Part shown: one piece after another, positions 48,001 through 59,761 of the stretch
Layout of the letters: each line of letters begins with the position of its first letter
Position numbering within the stretch: position 1 is the first letter of the stretch
NCBI GenBank assembly: GCA_033063855.1
Contig: CP093831.1
Coordinates: 9,610,001-9,674,000, forward strand
From: Smittia aterrima
Taxonomy: Eukaryota > Arthropoda > Insecta > Diptera > Chironomidae
Length of the DNA stretch: 64,000 nucleotides
Direction of reading: 5' to 3'
Notes under the pieces: model-generated
Told to the model about the DNA's origin: nothing
The model's input: the letters and a program-made list of their open reading frames with translations, nothing else
Database searches by the model: none
Program-made: the position numbers and the translations under genes

Positions 48001-51000
48001 TATTAAAAGCATTCGATAGGTCAGCGAGCAAACAAGAACCTTGAACAACAAATTCCTGCTACGAAATATTCTTTAACTTCCAAAACATTTGCGTCTCTTT
48101 CAATTTCACTTCAACCTTTTCGCATTGCTCTTGACGGAGTGCAGTCATGACGCGCACATTAAACTCCCTTAAGCGAAAGCAATTGCTTCATATCTGATAC
48201 GTTTCTTGGGTAAAGAAAAAAGGTTTGAGCTTTCGCAGTGAATGGAAAACAACGAAAGTCGACTTGTTTACATGCGTTTCACGTTATATTTTATTTATGT
48301 TTATCGTTCTATTTAAATTTGCTTTGCGTTTGCTTGTTGTAAGTCTCCTTCAAGGCTCAACAGCAAAGGAAACCCAAAAAGCCATTTTGTTTATTGTTGT
48401 TATGCCGTTCTCGTTGCGCTTGAATCTTTCTCTTCTGTGTCACATTCCTCTGATATATTTCGCAATTTGGTGAGAAAGGAAAGAGCAGAGAGCGAAGAGA
48501 TTAAAAAATATGAAAGCTCGCTACCCTAATTCGCTCTGAAAGTGTCAGAACGATGCCATGCTTTATGACATTTTTATTGCTGTTTCCACATGTTTAATCA
48601 CAGCCTCCGTTGCCTCACAGAGGGACGCAAAAGGCGAAATGTGTATAATGAAAGATTAATCTTTATCAACATTAATTGGATGAAATATTTAGAGAGAAAA
48701 AGAGCTTTTGTTGTGAGACTGAGAGTCTTTCGCAATTAAATTTATGCGTGTGAAGATTTTTAGACGATGAAAAAGTTTTTTTTATCTCTGGTCGAGCTTT
48801 ATTGTCATCAATTTAGATTGTTCCGAATGAACCATCAAGATTTACGAGCTCAACGCATTGTCACGTGGCTTTTAAGTGACTCAATAAAAAAAACTTTTCG
48901 ATGATCTTCGGTTAATAAAGCGAAGAAACTTTTTCTCTCGTCAGGTTCAACAAATGCTGACCAGTTTATCGTTTCAATCTGGACTTGGTTAGGAAAAGTT
49001 GGAATCAGTGAGGTATGTCGTCAAGTGAAATGAAGTTTTGTGAAAGGTTTAACTTGTTCACTCGAGCTAAAGGAGGCTTTACATTTTCCGTGCTACGAAG
49101 AAATTTAATGTAAAAATTATTGCTGCGGAAATCAACTTTTGTTTAGCTTATGCCATAGCTTTTCTTTAATTTCCATGCTCGAACAGAAAGAGCATTCTAA
49201 CTCGAAGCGGGAAAGGGATTACAAGAAGTAATCGTGACGTAACGTAATTGTGTTTTTCATTTCGCTTGACAAATGATGACATTCATCTCCGGAATCGTCA
49301 ATAAATGCGAAGAGTTTATGGCTCTGTAAGGATCGTCTGTTAATTTATTCTCCTCCAGATTAATTGCCCGACTTTGAGTTAAGAAGTTGTGATTAGGACG
49401 AAGGAGAGCTGTCGTTTGTTTGCTCTCTGATTAATTAAAAGGAGACGTGAAAATGGTTTCCCTCTTTGCCTTGTACTAATTAGAGTTGGGAAATGGAAAA
49501 GCTCAAGTGAAAAATATTTCTTCTTCGAAAGCTTTTGAACGAAAGTTCATTGTTTCTGAGCAGCAGAGTAAACTCTATTTGTAGTGCAACTAAGCCACTC
49601 ATTTAATTAACACGGCAAAAAATAGCTTCATGAATAGGTTGTTGTCCTTGAGTTTCTTTCATTTCCGGAGTCTCTCATCTCGCAAAGAAAATTTATTCCT
49701 TTGAAGTCTTTAGGCACCTTCTCTAGAGAATTCTATGAGAACCTTTCGTGGAATTAAAGCAAAAGATTCATTGACGTTTGTCCGAACAAGAAACAGAGTG
49801 CTCAGCCAATTTCCTTTGAATACTAAATGAATTCAAAGATTTTTCTCAAATAAAATCTTTACGCTTTGAAAAAACATTTGAGAAGAGAAGCAGGAAAACA
49901 TTTTCAGATTAAAATTGAATGAAAATCACGTGCACAAGAAAATGTGCTTTCGACAATGAGAATTTATGGCGAGCGATTTAAATTAATGGCTTCTTCGAGT
50001 TGGAGGAAGAAGACATTAAAGGGTTCCGTCTGAGAACTTTTTCGTTAGGAACTTTCAAACACTTAATTTCTAACGAAACACGCTGAAATATTCATTCGCT
50101 GTTTGATTCAGATTTTCAACGGGGGGCGAAGCTCATTTAAAATTTAAAATGGTCGTAAAAGTTGACGAATTCCTCAATGCTTTTGCTTTATTTCCAATGG
50201 AAATCACTTCAAGTTTCAAGAAATAAAAGTTTTCTCTCTACAGAGGAGCGAAAGCAATAAATTTCACTCAAAAAGATAATTTAAACAAACAAACTACACT
50301 TGTCGTGGTGAATCTTAAAGCTTTTTTTATTTCTTCTTGTGTGAAGAATTTATTGAATTGGATTAATCACTAACAAAAGAAAGTACCGAGCAAAAAAAAA
50401 ACTCGATGGTTTATTGAAAAGATTTAAATCGCTAAGCTCCAATTTATCTTCCGTCTCCGGTTTTTGAACGGAACTAAACTCAGAAAGAATGTCGGAAGTG
50501 ACGCGGGAAGAAATTGGATTACTTTTCAGCTGAACGTCATTAGCTGAAGCGCCGTAGAATGGAAAGTTTTTGAATTTTAAATCGTCCCGAGTTGATTCCA
50601 ACTTTGCAAATGAAATTCTCCAACAGAAATTGATTGAGTTACGTAGCAGAAGCTTTCACCCGTCCAACACATAAAGCAAACTATCATCTATCACATCCGA
50701 CAATAAAACACATGTGATGCACGCTTGGTTGAATGTGAAAAGGATCGCAAGTAAGGATGAGGGTCTGTGAGGAAGTCACGTGACCAAAATGGAAGAGGAA
50801 GTTAAATTTCCACAATTTCATTAAGAAATTCTTTTCAGGTTTTGCTAAGATGATTACATCTTTGAATATTCATAAGCTGTGGTTGTTCGAAAGCAACGTA
50901 CGCCAACTTCAGAAGAAAATGTTTAACCAAAAATCTTTTGTTACATCATTTTCCTTTGATTTCCTTTCAAAGCTCAATTTTTCAACCCCAAAGGTCTTCT

Positions 51001-51472
51001 TAAGTGAAAACTTTAACTTAAAATTCTCCAGACTCTTCCAATTTGACTTGAACGCTTTGCCCTTCCTTGTTCCTTTCGTCAAGTGTCGATTGACATTAAA
51101 CATTTACTAGGAGGATCTTTGACACTTTCGGAGTAGAGTTTCTTCCTTAGCAACGTCTCGATTGAAATTGTTTCTCTCCCTTCGTCATCACAAAGCTATC
51201 GGTGACAGTGCCAGCATTCTATTGAATTAAAAACTTTCCCTGTGAAATGACTAAATGATAGAGAGTCGAAGACGAGAAGGAAATTAATGCTAACACAATT
51301 TTGAAATTCTCACAATTAGGAAAGCGTGACGAAAGTTTCTTTTTTCCTTCAACAAATTACAGAGAACGAGGACTCCACTCGAAACTTTTAAGTTCGCTGA
51401 GAGGCCCGCTCTCAAAATATGTTAATTTTATTGCTTTCGTAACTTTTCAAATGTATTCCATTCCATCAACAG
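45026..51472. other. Intergenic, no recognised gene
   Basis: AT-rich. A minus-strand frame at 50350-50601 has protein-like composition but no ATG, motif or clear splice sites, and is not called. Confidence 0.5.
46141..46154. repeat. (TG)7 microsatellite
   Basis: Seven TG units. Confidence 0.8.
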
Positions 51473-52499
51473 TTAAACACCCGAAACTGTCTTAATCCAA
51501 GACCTGACATAGGATACTCGAGAGTACACTCCGGGATACGTGGCATCTGCGCAATCCATTCCGAACGAGACGATCCCAATCAAAGCGCCATCAGACAGTC
51601 GCTTCATTGGGCCACCTGTTGATGAAAGATTTAAAATTTCATGATTATAAACTCTCGTGTAATCCTCCTATCCACCTGAGTCGCCCTGAAAATAGAACGA
51701 GAATAAATTGAATTTGAATCCGTTTTGCATTAAATCAAACAATCTTACATTGCACGAGTCCTTTCCTGGGCTGCTAGCGCAGATCATTCTTGGCGTGACT
51801 CCTCCATCGTAAGCATAAATTTTATCGCATTTCTGTTGATTCATTACTGAAACAACGACTGCTCTTAAAAGCTTGTTCGATTCAGTAGCGCTCTTTGTTG
51901 CACCCCAACCACTGACGAGAACTTGAGTTGCATCTTCAATTTCATCATTTTCTTCCGGGAGTGAGATTGGAGCTGTTGTGACTCCATTTAATGGAATATC
52001 CCGAGCCAGTTGAAGAATAGAATAATCAAAGTCGAAGTAGTACGGATTGTAACTTGGATGCTCGGAGACCGTCGCGACCTGAAATACCGTTCCGCCTTGT
52101 TGAAGAGTTTGCGAACCTACTCGAACCGATAAATAGGAGACCGGCGTTCCTTTTGTACCTTCAAGTAAGAGCAATGTAACCCAAAACCTTGAGACAAGTT
52201 TTTTTGTGAATGATTCTCACGTACAGTGACAAGCTGTCAAGACGAACTTGCTCGAAATAATTGAACCTTTACAGGGAGAGAGAACGTTTAATAAGCCAAT
52301 TGACATTTTGATCTCTTTTAACGGTATTTAACTCACCACCACATGTGTGATACGATCGATATAGGAGGGAAACCTGATAAGGCGTTTGCTCGAGAGCCAC
52401 AACTTTCCCACCGACGATTTTCTCATCCCTTTCAATAAGTCCTCCATACGTCACGGCCAGACTTATGAAAAGTAAAATTAGTCCTACGAGAACTTTCAT
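51473..52499 (-). CDS. Trypsin-like secreted serine protease
   Basis: Exons (complement) 52337-52499, 52225-52266, 51749-52158, 51676-51685 (10 nt) and 51473-51615 give 255 residues, standard for a digestive-type trypsin. Signal peptide about 1-19; short activation peptide ending in Lys before IVGG (residue 28). Catalytic His68, Asp113 (DYSILQL) and Ser208 (GDSGG); Asp202 in KDSCNGDSGG predicts cleavage after Arg/Lys. The usual TAAHC reads TACHC, so Cys replaces Ala just before the His. Exon 4 encodes only Gly-Asp-Ser plus the first base of the next Gly, between introns of 63 and 60 bp. TCAGTC at 52541-52546 may be the initiator. The enzyme looks active. Confidence 0.88.
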
Positions 52500-52546
52500 A
52501 GTTGCTGAAGTATTTCTGGGTCGAATCGCAAAGAGAGAATGACTGA

Positions 52547-55500
52547 GGAAGGTTCGTGTAAAAGCCTTTTGTCATTTTAATAATTCAGCTGTGCGAAACT
52601 TTTCATCATTCCTTATCTTACGTCAAAATGTCTCTTTTGTGATAAACAATGAGCCGTGACGTAGGAACTCCACGATTCGGAAGATAAATAAATAACACAA
52701 GAAGAATAAAATGAGTTCTCCGAACAGTTAGATTCATGGTGGAAGGTTTCGGGGAGTGACAGCCGAGTGAATTGAAAGAAGAAAAGTTTGAAATGTATTT
52801 CGGGATGGACAGTGATATCTCAGAGTTAAAAAGATTTGAACTTTATTTATAATTTATTGACTTCAAGAGAGATGATTTATGAAAGCTTTGAAGTTTACAA
52901 TTAGGCAAAGTCACTTCTGTTGATATTGAAGTCGTTGCTTTGCAAAAACTCATTTCATTCTGTCTGCCTCGAACTGAACTTGTCCAGTTTCTTCTGGTAA
53001 ACATGATTCGCCGTTTCCAGCCGCAAAATTGGTGGAGCTAAGCTCTTATCGCAATTTTCTTCAACAACTCCACTTATCTCGGTCTTATCTGCAATCATAT
53101 TTTCTCCTCTCTCTGCAAACCTAAAATGTTGAGATAATTCCAAACAATTTTTCTGCGAATTTCTTGTTATCTCTTTGACGTTGCAGCGACAATGTTGTTA
53201 CGGGAATATTTCCATTTTGAAGAAAGTAATAAGACACAACGTTGGCGTCAATTCACAAGAGTTCTTCTGAGAAAAAGTTCACACCCGGCATCTTAACTTA
53301 AACAGAAATTTTTGCTTCGTTTGAAATTATCTCAACCCAACTCAACTTCAAATTACATCAAATTTTTTGTGACGGAGGAGAACTTCAATCAACAAAAGCT
53401 CAAAACTTTTCTAATTCGAGAAACGAGTTCTTTCCTGTTATGTCATCAACCGCAGAATCGTCACTGTCCAATTTCCATTTACCACAAACGTCTTTCAAAT
53501 GAATCGTCAGACGTTTATCGTTTCGAGAGCGAAGCTGAGCAAGCAATTTTCGCGATGTGATATCCATTATTTATAAATTAATGTTCATTGAAAAAATTGT
53601 CATTATTTTCCGGTCAATCTGAAAATTGCTGACATCTCCTGAACATGTAATAAAAGCTCGGCTCTCGATAACGTTCTTCAACCGAAGATAATCGCAAATT
53701 GGAAAGAAAAAAATCATTTCAATAATTTTCACTGTCGTCGATGGATCGTGCGCGTCACGGCTCGTCTCTCTTCAAAAATCTAAAGACAGACGCGCCGTCA
53801 ACAAGTTGGAATAAATCGAGGCTTCGTGCTCAAGTCAACCAACTAATGATCGTAAAACGTACCGGCAGTTAAACGAAATTAAAACCGAAGCGAAACCGTG
53901 AAAACGTGTGAATTATGAGAGAATGATAAAGAATCGCTTTTTCAATCATCATAACTTCCCCCTTGCCAACAAAAGATTAAATCGCAGGAATTCCCCAATC
54001 GATTTTCGAATCAAAAGTGAAATTACTTAACGCCGACTCTTCAGGGGTAAATTAGCTTTCACAGCATTCCATTAATCATAGTTGAGTCTCACGAATATCC
54101 GGAATAAACGAAAATGTTTTCTCATTAGCACCGTTAGGTACATAAAATATTAAAGAGGAGTATCGTCCAAATGAAGTGCACGAAGTTTCTCGATTTAACT
54201 CGCTTAATGAAAATTCCCTTCATCCATCGAGGCTTAAACTGCTCTTGAGTGGATTCTCATAACAGAATCATCATCAAATCTGTGATACTCTGTCGCAAAC
54301 AGTGTTGAGCTAATAAAAAGGAATTAAAACAACGAACGGAATCCATTTAATTTTCATACTAATTAATTAGATTACTGTTGTTATTGCAGGTGAGAACTGA
54401 ATGTAAAATTCTCGTTATCAGTAGGAGGATGACGAGATACAGATTCAACTCCTACGCTCGTTTCAATCTTCTTCCTACGCAATCTTCTCCAACGTCATAA
54501 TTCGATCATGTAGAGAGAAAAAATTTCAGGGACGAATTGTTGAGGATAAATCTAGTCCTAGGAAAAGGATTTGTAAAAGATATTTAGGACAAAATAAAAC
54601 AAAAACTTTTCTCAATAGACGCCCAGTAATGATAACGCTTTATGTACATTGCTCGGTGTACATAGTCGACACGCGACGCTTGTGAAGTCGATTTGGGAAC
54701 AAAATTGAACCCTCAAAGCTCTGAATATGATATTTTCATCAAAGGCTCGGATCAGTTTACTTTCGAGAGTTTTATCGAAAGGGATTTTCATCTCCTTGAA
54801 CGACATTCTAACTTTGCGGTGATGAAAAGAAAATCTCGCGGATTTTAGGCAAAGTATTTCAATTAATTTGAAAATGTTTTGAAGCGTCACGAAAACTGTT
54901 TTAGTCCTCCCGACGATTTATTTTGAGTGGGAGTCAGGGGTTTGGTCTCGTTCTTGCGAAAGTCAGATCGATAGAAATCTTGATTCTTAAAAAATTTAGT
55001 TTGAAACAAAGCCCTGGCCTCGCAGGTAGAAAGTCCAAGAAAGCAATGGGGTTCTCATTCGTCCGAAGCGGCAAAATGCGAAAAGAAATGAAATTTCATT
55101 TCAAGCTGCCGTAAACAATGAGGCGAAACGTTTCACCCTCAAAAGAGCATTCGGTAATACGCAATAAGTCTCTGGAGAGAAACGAAGGTAAGAATCGAAT
55201 TTATCAGGTCAAAAGAATTGTAAATTTGTGATGAATATCAACGAAACTCGAACCTTTTTTGCTGTTGCTTTTAACGTTTGAGCTTTTTTACGTGTCTAAT
55301 GTGAATTCACTTCAAGGCATAACAACGAGGAAGATTTTTTTCTCAGAAAGTTATCTGACACTGACTACAATCTCGCTCACAAACAAAATTTCAAAATTCC
55401 ATTAAAGAAAAATCTTATTTGTTCTCACTGAATTAAAATGCCGAGACGCAGGTCTTCTGAGGAAGTTTTCGATAGACTTTGATACTTTACGGGGGCTTTT

Positions 55501-56670
55501 GTGAGGAAGAAACCGGAAGTCACGTAGAATTCTCCTTTAAATATTTAATGTAAAGCTTTGACAAAAGCTCTTCGAGTAGGTTTGAGCATTGACGTCATTC
55601 ACGAACTCACCCCATCGATCAATGTGTTTAGAAATTTGAATTTCCGGCTTACGCTTGCCATAAATTTTACTCCGATGGACATTTTCATCCTTGAAAGTGT
55701 TTCATTTGAGTTTCATGCAAACGACAATCCGAACAATTCTCTTGGAATGTGATTTCTCGAGGAAATTCTGTTCTTCTTTGCATAACAACGTTATCTCTCC
55801 TATATGAGATTTTTCCCTCTGGAATTCAACGACATAATCAGCAGTAAAATGACAAACTGTGTAAGAGATGAAAATTTACGCAAATAAAATTGCGAATGGA
55901 AAAAAATTAGAAAACTTTTCGCTTGCCGCCACCAACTCTATCGCTTTTCCGTGAGCGCCTTTTCCTTTTTGCCTGTAAACGACAAACGGAATGATTTCCT
56001 TTTGTTCGGATCAACTGAATATTTTATGGCGGATTCTGCCGAGATGGAAGAAAATCGATAGAGCATAACTCATAAAAGTTTGAGCGAGTCAAATTAGGTC
56101 GAGGATGAATGTAAAGAAATTCGAATACGACAAGAAACATAAATTATAGAAAATAATTTACGCAACCTGTCGTCAACTGCAGGAGAGATATTGAATAAAT
56201 TTATTCTGTAACTCTTTATTACGACTGTCGATTTATGTTCTCGAATTGAACAAGACTCAGGAGACGATTCGTCGAATACTTGTAGTCAAATAAAGGCCGT
56301 AAACAAAAGCGAAGCAAGAATCGTCGAGAAAACAAATCGGAAGACGTTGAATGTTTGTTCAAACATTGTTAGTGAGAGAGAAGAGATTGTAGACACGATA
56401 AGATGAAATGAAGTTTCTCTGCTATTGAAATGTCCAAGCGAAAGCAAAATCCTCGAGCAAATCAAACAAAGTTTTGATTCCATTTCCATGTTTACAAAGA
56501 CATCGCTCGTTGGCTGAGCTCTCAACTTTATCGCATGCACCAGAGCAATTGATCATTGAACAGCGGAAATTTCCAAAGACTTTTGTGATTTATTTTATTT
56601 TTATTTCCTTAAAAAAAGAACGATTCATATTGCGCAAGAGGATAAAAGAGTTCGGCATGTGCAGCCTTCA
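52547..56670. other. Intergenic, with one candidate short exon
   Basis: AT-rich apart from a GC-richer island at about 53735-53870 described separately. No other coding signal seen. Confidence 0.5.
53741..53872 (+). CDS. Candidate 43-codon ORF or first exon of an unidentified gene
   Basis: ATG at 53741 opens a frame to TAA at 53870, beginning MDRARHGSSLFKNLKTD and continuing with SWNKSRLRAQVNQLM. The stretch is clearly richer in G+C and CpG than its surroundings and has normal protein-like composition. A possible donor lies at ATC|GTAAAA (53851). No downstream exon could be joined and the family is not recognised; a chance ORF remains possible. Confidence 0.3.
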   Translation: MDRARHGSSLFKNLKTDAPSTSWNKSRLRAQVNQLMIVKRTGS

Positions 56671-59600
56671 TTAATTCCCGTGAATAATCTTGAAAATAAA
56701 CATTCCGAATATTGACGAGTTCTGTTTGTGATTTTCAATTTCGCTCGATGTCGATTTAGCTTGAGCCGGGGGATTATCTCCGGTATTATACTCAGGTCCA
56801 CATTTGTACATTCGATTCAATCGAATTACATCGCCTTCGCTCATCGCTATTGAAACCGGGGAAATAATCGGAAGATAATTAACAATCGGTGTCATAGAGT
56901 TGGCAATCCATTCGGTCGGATTACACAAAAAGCAATTTACCTTCGCGTTGTCCCATATTCTTGGCCGGCCGGAGAGGAACCATCGATGGAATTGATCGAT
57001 TGATAGCGAACGCTTGTGGAGAATAGTGCATGATGCTGTCGTAATCGTACGGCGTTGAGAACATCGAAACGTGTGCGTGGAACTGCTTAAAGTTGGGCCA
57101 AGCTTGTCGCTTAATGTTTTCCCAATTTACTTTGACGAAGTCGTCACGTTCACTGAAATGAAACGGAGAAGCGCCGTGAAATTGGAAGATCTTCGCTTGT
57201 GTCTTAAGAAAAGGGAAAAATAGGAAAGTTTGTCGTTTCTGTCGAAGAAAGAAAACAAAACTGAAACGTGGGGTGACTAGTGAGAATAAATAATTAATTT
57301 CAAAGTCTGTGATCCTTGAGATAGTTGCTCCAGTTGAATTAGAAATGGATGGCGAGTCATGGCCCGTCGAGCGATACCACGACTTACTGCAGATCTCATA
57401 AAGATTCATCGCTGCAAAAAGCTCAAGAATTCCACTCTCTCTCCCTCTCTACAAAATGGCGCATTGGACAGATTCCCAATGAAAAGAATTCTTTCGAGAC
57501 TCGCATTCCCCACGAAGCTGCTGCTTGTCTTGTTTACGTGTCAGCTTCGCTAAAACTTGCAGAGTGGCAATGGCATGACAAGCAGCATGATATGACTTGT
57601 TCAGCTTGAACGAAAGTGTTGCAATCACGATGTCGTTCGCAGTGAACAGCTCCGCTCGAATCAAATTCTACTTAAGGGAATGATGAAGTGACGACTTTTG
57701 TGTGGGCATGGAATTCGGTCATTTTTGCCGAATACTCTCAATGGAACCTGCGAGTGATCAGGAATTTAACGCGAAATATTTTAAATAATTTTTACGTAGG
57801 AAGCAGGTTACGTCCTACTCTCATAATAAAGTTCACTCGCAGGCTCAACCGCCAGCAAATTCATGAAAGCCTACTGTCAATTCCTCTCCTCTGAATATTT
57901 TTAGAATTTAAACCTCAAGTCCTACACTCACTTCGCTGTGTGCATGTGAAGGAATCCGAGCGAGTGCAACAGCTCATGAATAATTTTGCCTCGTTGACAA
58001 GACTGCTCGTTAATATTCATCAATTGTTTCCCGGTGTGCTTCATTCCGACTTCCGAGCTGCAGCCCGGACCCTGGACGATGGAAACATAATTTTCGTGGT
58101 AAGACGTCCTCGGGGTGAACTGAATGCATGAAATGTTCGTAATGTAATCCATCGCTGCGTAGATGGTCGAGATGAATTCTGGGCCTGCGAAGGAATAAAT
58201 TGAGTTTCTTATTGTCCAATTTTAGCTTTTTCTTTCTCTTCCTCTCGATGTATTCTCCTTCGAGTTGAAGTCGAGCGAAAAACCAGAAAACGAGTGAACG
58301 TAAAAAGCAGTAAAAGCTTAGTCTTACTAAAGGTTGGATCGATTTCGAACGCTACAACTCCCATGGGCCAGTGATGAAAAGCATTCTTCAAACCATTCCG
58401 CTTCGCAGCGTTTACAGAGAACAATGCATCGATTTGCTCCTTCGTCAGTATCATATCATCGTCCTCATCATCCGTGACCGTTTGGATTGGATTCAATTCC
58501 ATTTCATTTTTAGCAGTCGTGTCCTCCATCTGCGGGTCATCGGCACTATCTGTCGTTTTATTAAGTTCCACTCGCTTAATGGTAACTCCATTAGGGAATT
58601 GCGTTAGACTCTTTGCAATGCGATTCAATGTTATCGATGAGTCGTCGTTGTCGGCGATGGGACAATTGTACATTCGATTTAATCGAGTGATATCACCAGG
58701 ACTCATTTCTATGAGAAGAGGAGGGAGAAAGAGTGAAAGTTTTTCTATCCAAAGACTTCTCAACTTAATAGAAATTAATATTAGAAGTCAATTCTCTTAG
58801 AGGTTAATGTCATTTCTTGGATATCCGTGAAGCTTTTGCAACAAAGCCATGCCGGATAAAGAGTGAAAGGTCCTGGCATTAAGTTTTATAGCTTCAGAGA
58901 TAAGATTCATCTCGCTCGCTCAATCTGTTACCTTTTCTCTGTCCCATATTCAGAGCCGGTTTTTTCGCTGTTATCGTTGGCTTTTTCTTGTCCTTGGCAA
59001 AGGCAGTAGCCGAATAATGAAGAATCGAGTCGTAGTCGTATTCTGTCTCGAACATGCTGACGGGTTTCGTGAATGGCTTGAAATTCAATTTAGCTTCGTC
59101 TCGAATGTTTTTCCAGTTGATTTTAATGTAATCATCTCTGATGGTTGCAGTGTGCATGTGGAGAAACCCCAAGCCGTGTAAAAGCTCGTGGACGACGCTT
59201 CCCTTTGAGCATAATTTTCCGTCAATTATCATTTGCTGTGCGCCACGTCGCATTCCGACTTTTGAACTGCACGCTCGTCCCGCCTTAATTAATACATAAT
59301 TCGATGTCTTCCCATCTCTGACTCGAAAGCGTACACACGACACGTTCTGAATGTAATCCATTGCCTCGATTACGACTTCCTTGCCTTTCCGGTCCAGCGA
59401 TTTGTCCATGTCGTAAAAGACGGTCGCGTTTGGCCAACGACTGAATGGACTGGAGAGAGCTAATCTCGTCTGTGAGTCGCTCGAATACAAATAATTCATT
59501 TGATCCTCGGAGAGTATCATGTCTCCAAACAAAACTTCCTTCTCGCCAGAGTTGTTGTCATCATTCGTGTACACTTCCTCGTCTGACGTGTTGCGCAATT

Positions 59601-59761
59601 TTGTAAATTGAATAATAAATTAAATGTAAATAATTCAGAGAAGCGGGAACAACTTTTAAAAGCTCAGTGAGCGACAGTTTACCATCATTCTCTGCATAAG
59701 AAGTTGCCATCAACAGAGCAATATCAATAATAATGGCAAACCAAAGTTTCCGCATCGTCAT
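56671..59761 (-). CDS. Two-headed astacin: two complete protease units in one gene
   Basis: Exons (complement) 59683-59761, 58932-59582, 58328-58708, 57932-58184, 56941-57152 and 56671-56846 give 583 residues, all in phase. Unit A: signal peptide about 1-24 (start MTMRKLWFAI), switch FGDM (D47), zinc site HELLHGLGFLH (158-168), SILHYS (212-217; Leu replaces the Met of the Met-turn), end RLNRMYNC (259). Linker about 260-320. Unit B: switch DDDM (about D328), mature N-terminus near HHWPMGVVAFEID, zinc site HELLHSLGFLH (440-450), SIMHYS (M496), end RLNRMYKC (541), then a short tail. Each unit has the four disulfide Cys. Exon 3 alone encodes the end of A, the linker and the start of B, with no room for a second signal peptide. 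Two adjacent genes would need an unseen start inside that exon. Confidence 0.82.

Noticed and set aside
50350..50601. Minus-strand ORF with fairly protein-like composition
   Set aside because: Begins with a non-ATG codon, has an upstream stop, no convincing acceptor and no known family.
57349..57609. 86-residue + strand ORF
   Set aside because: Lies inside the 779-bp intron 4 of the two-headed astacin and has no family features.
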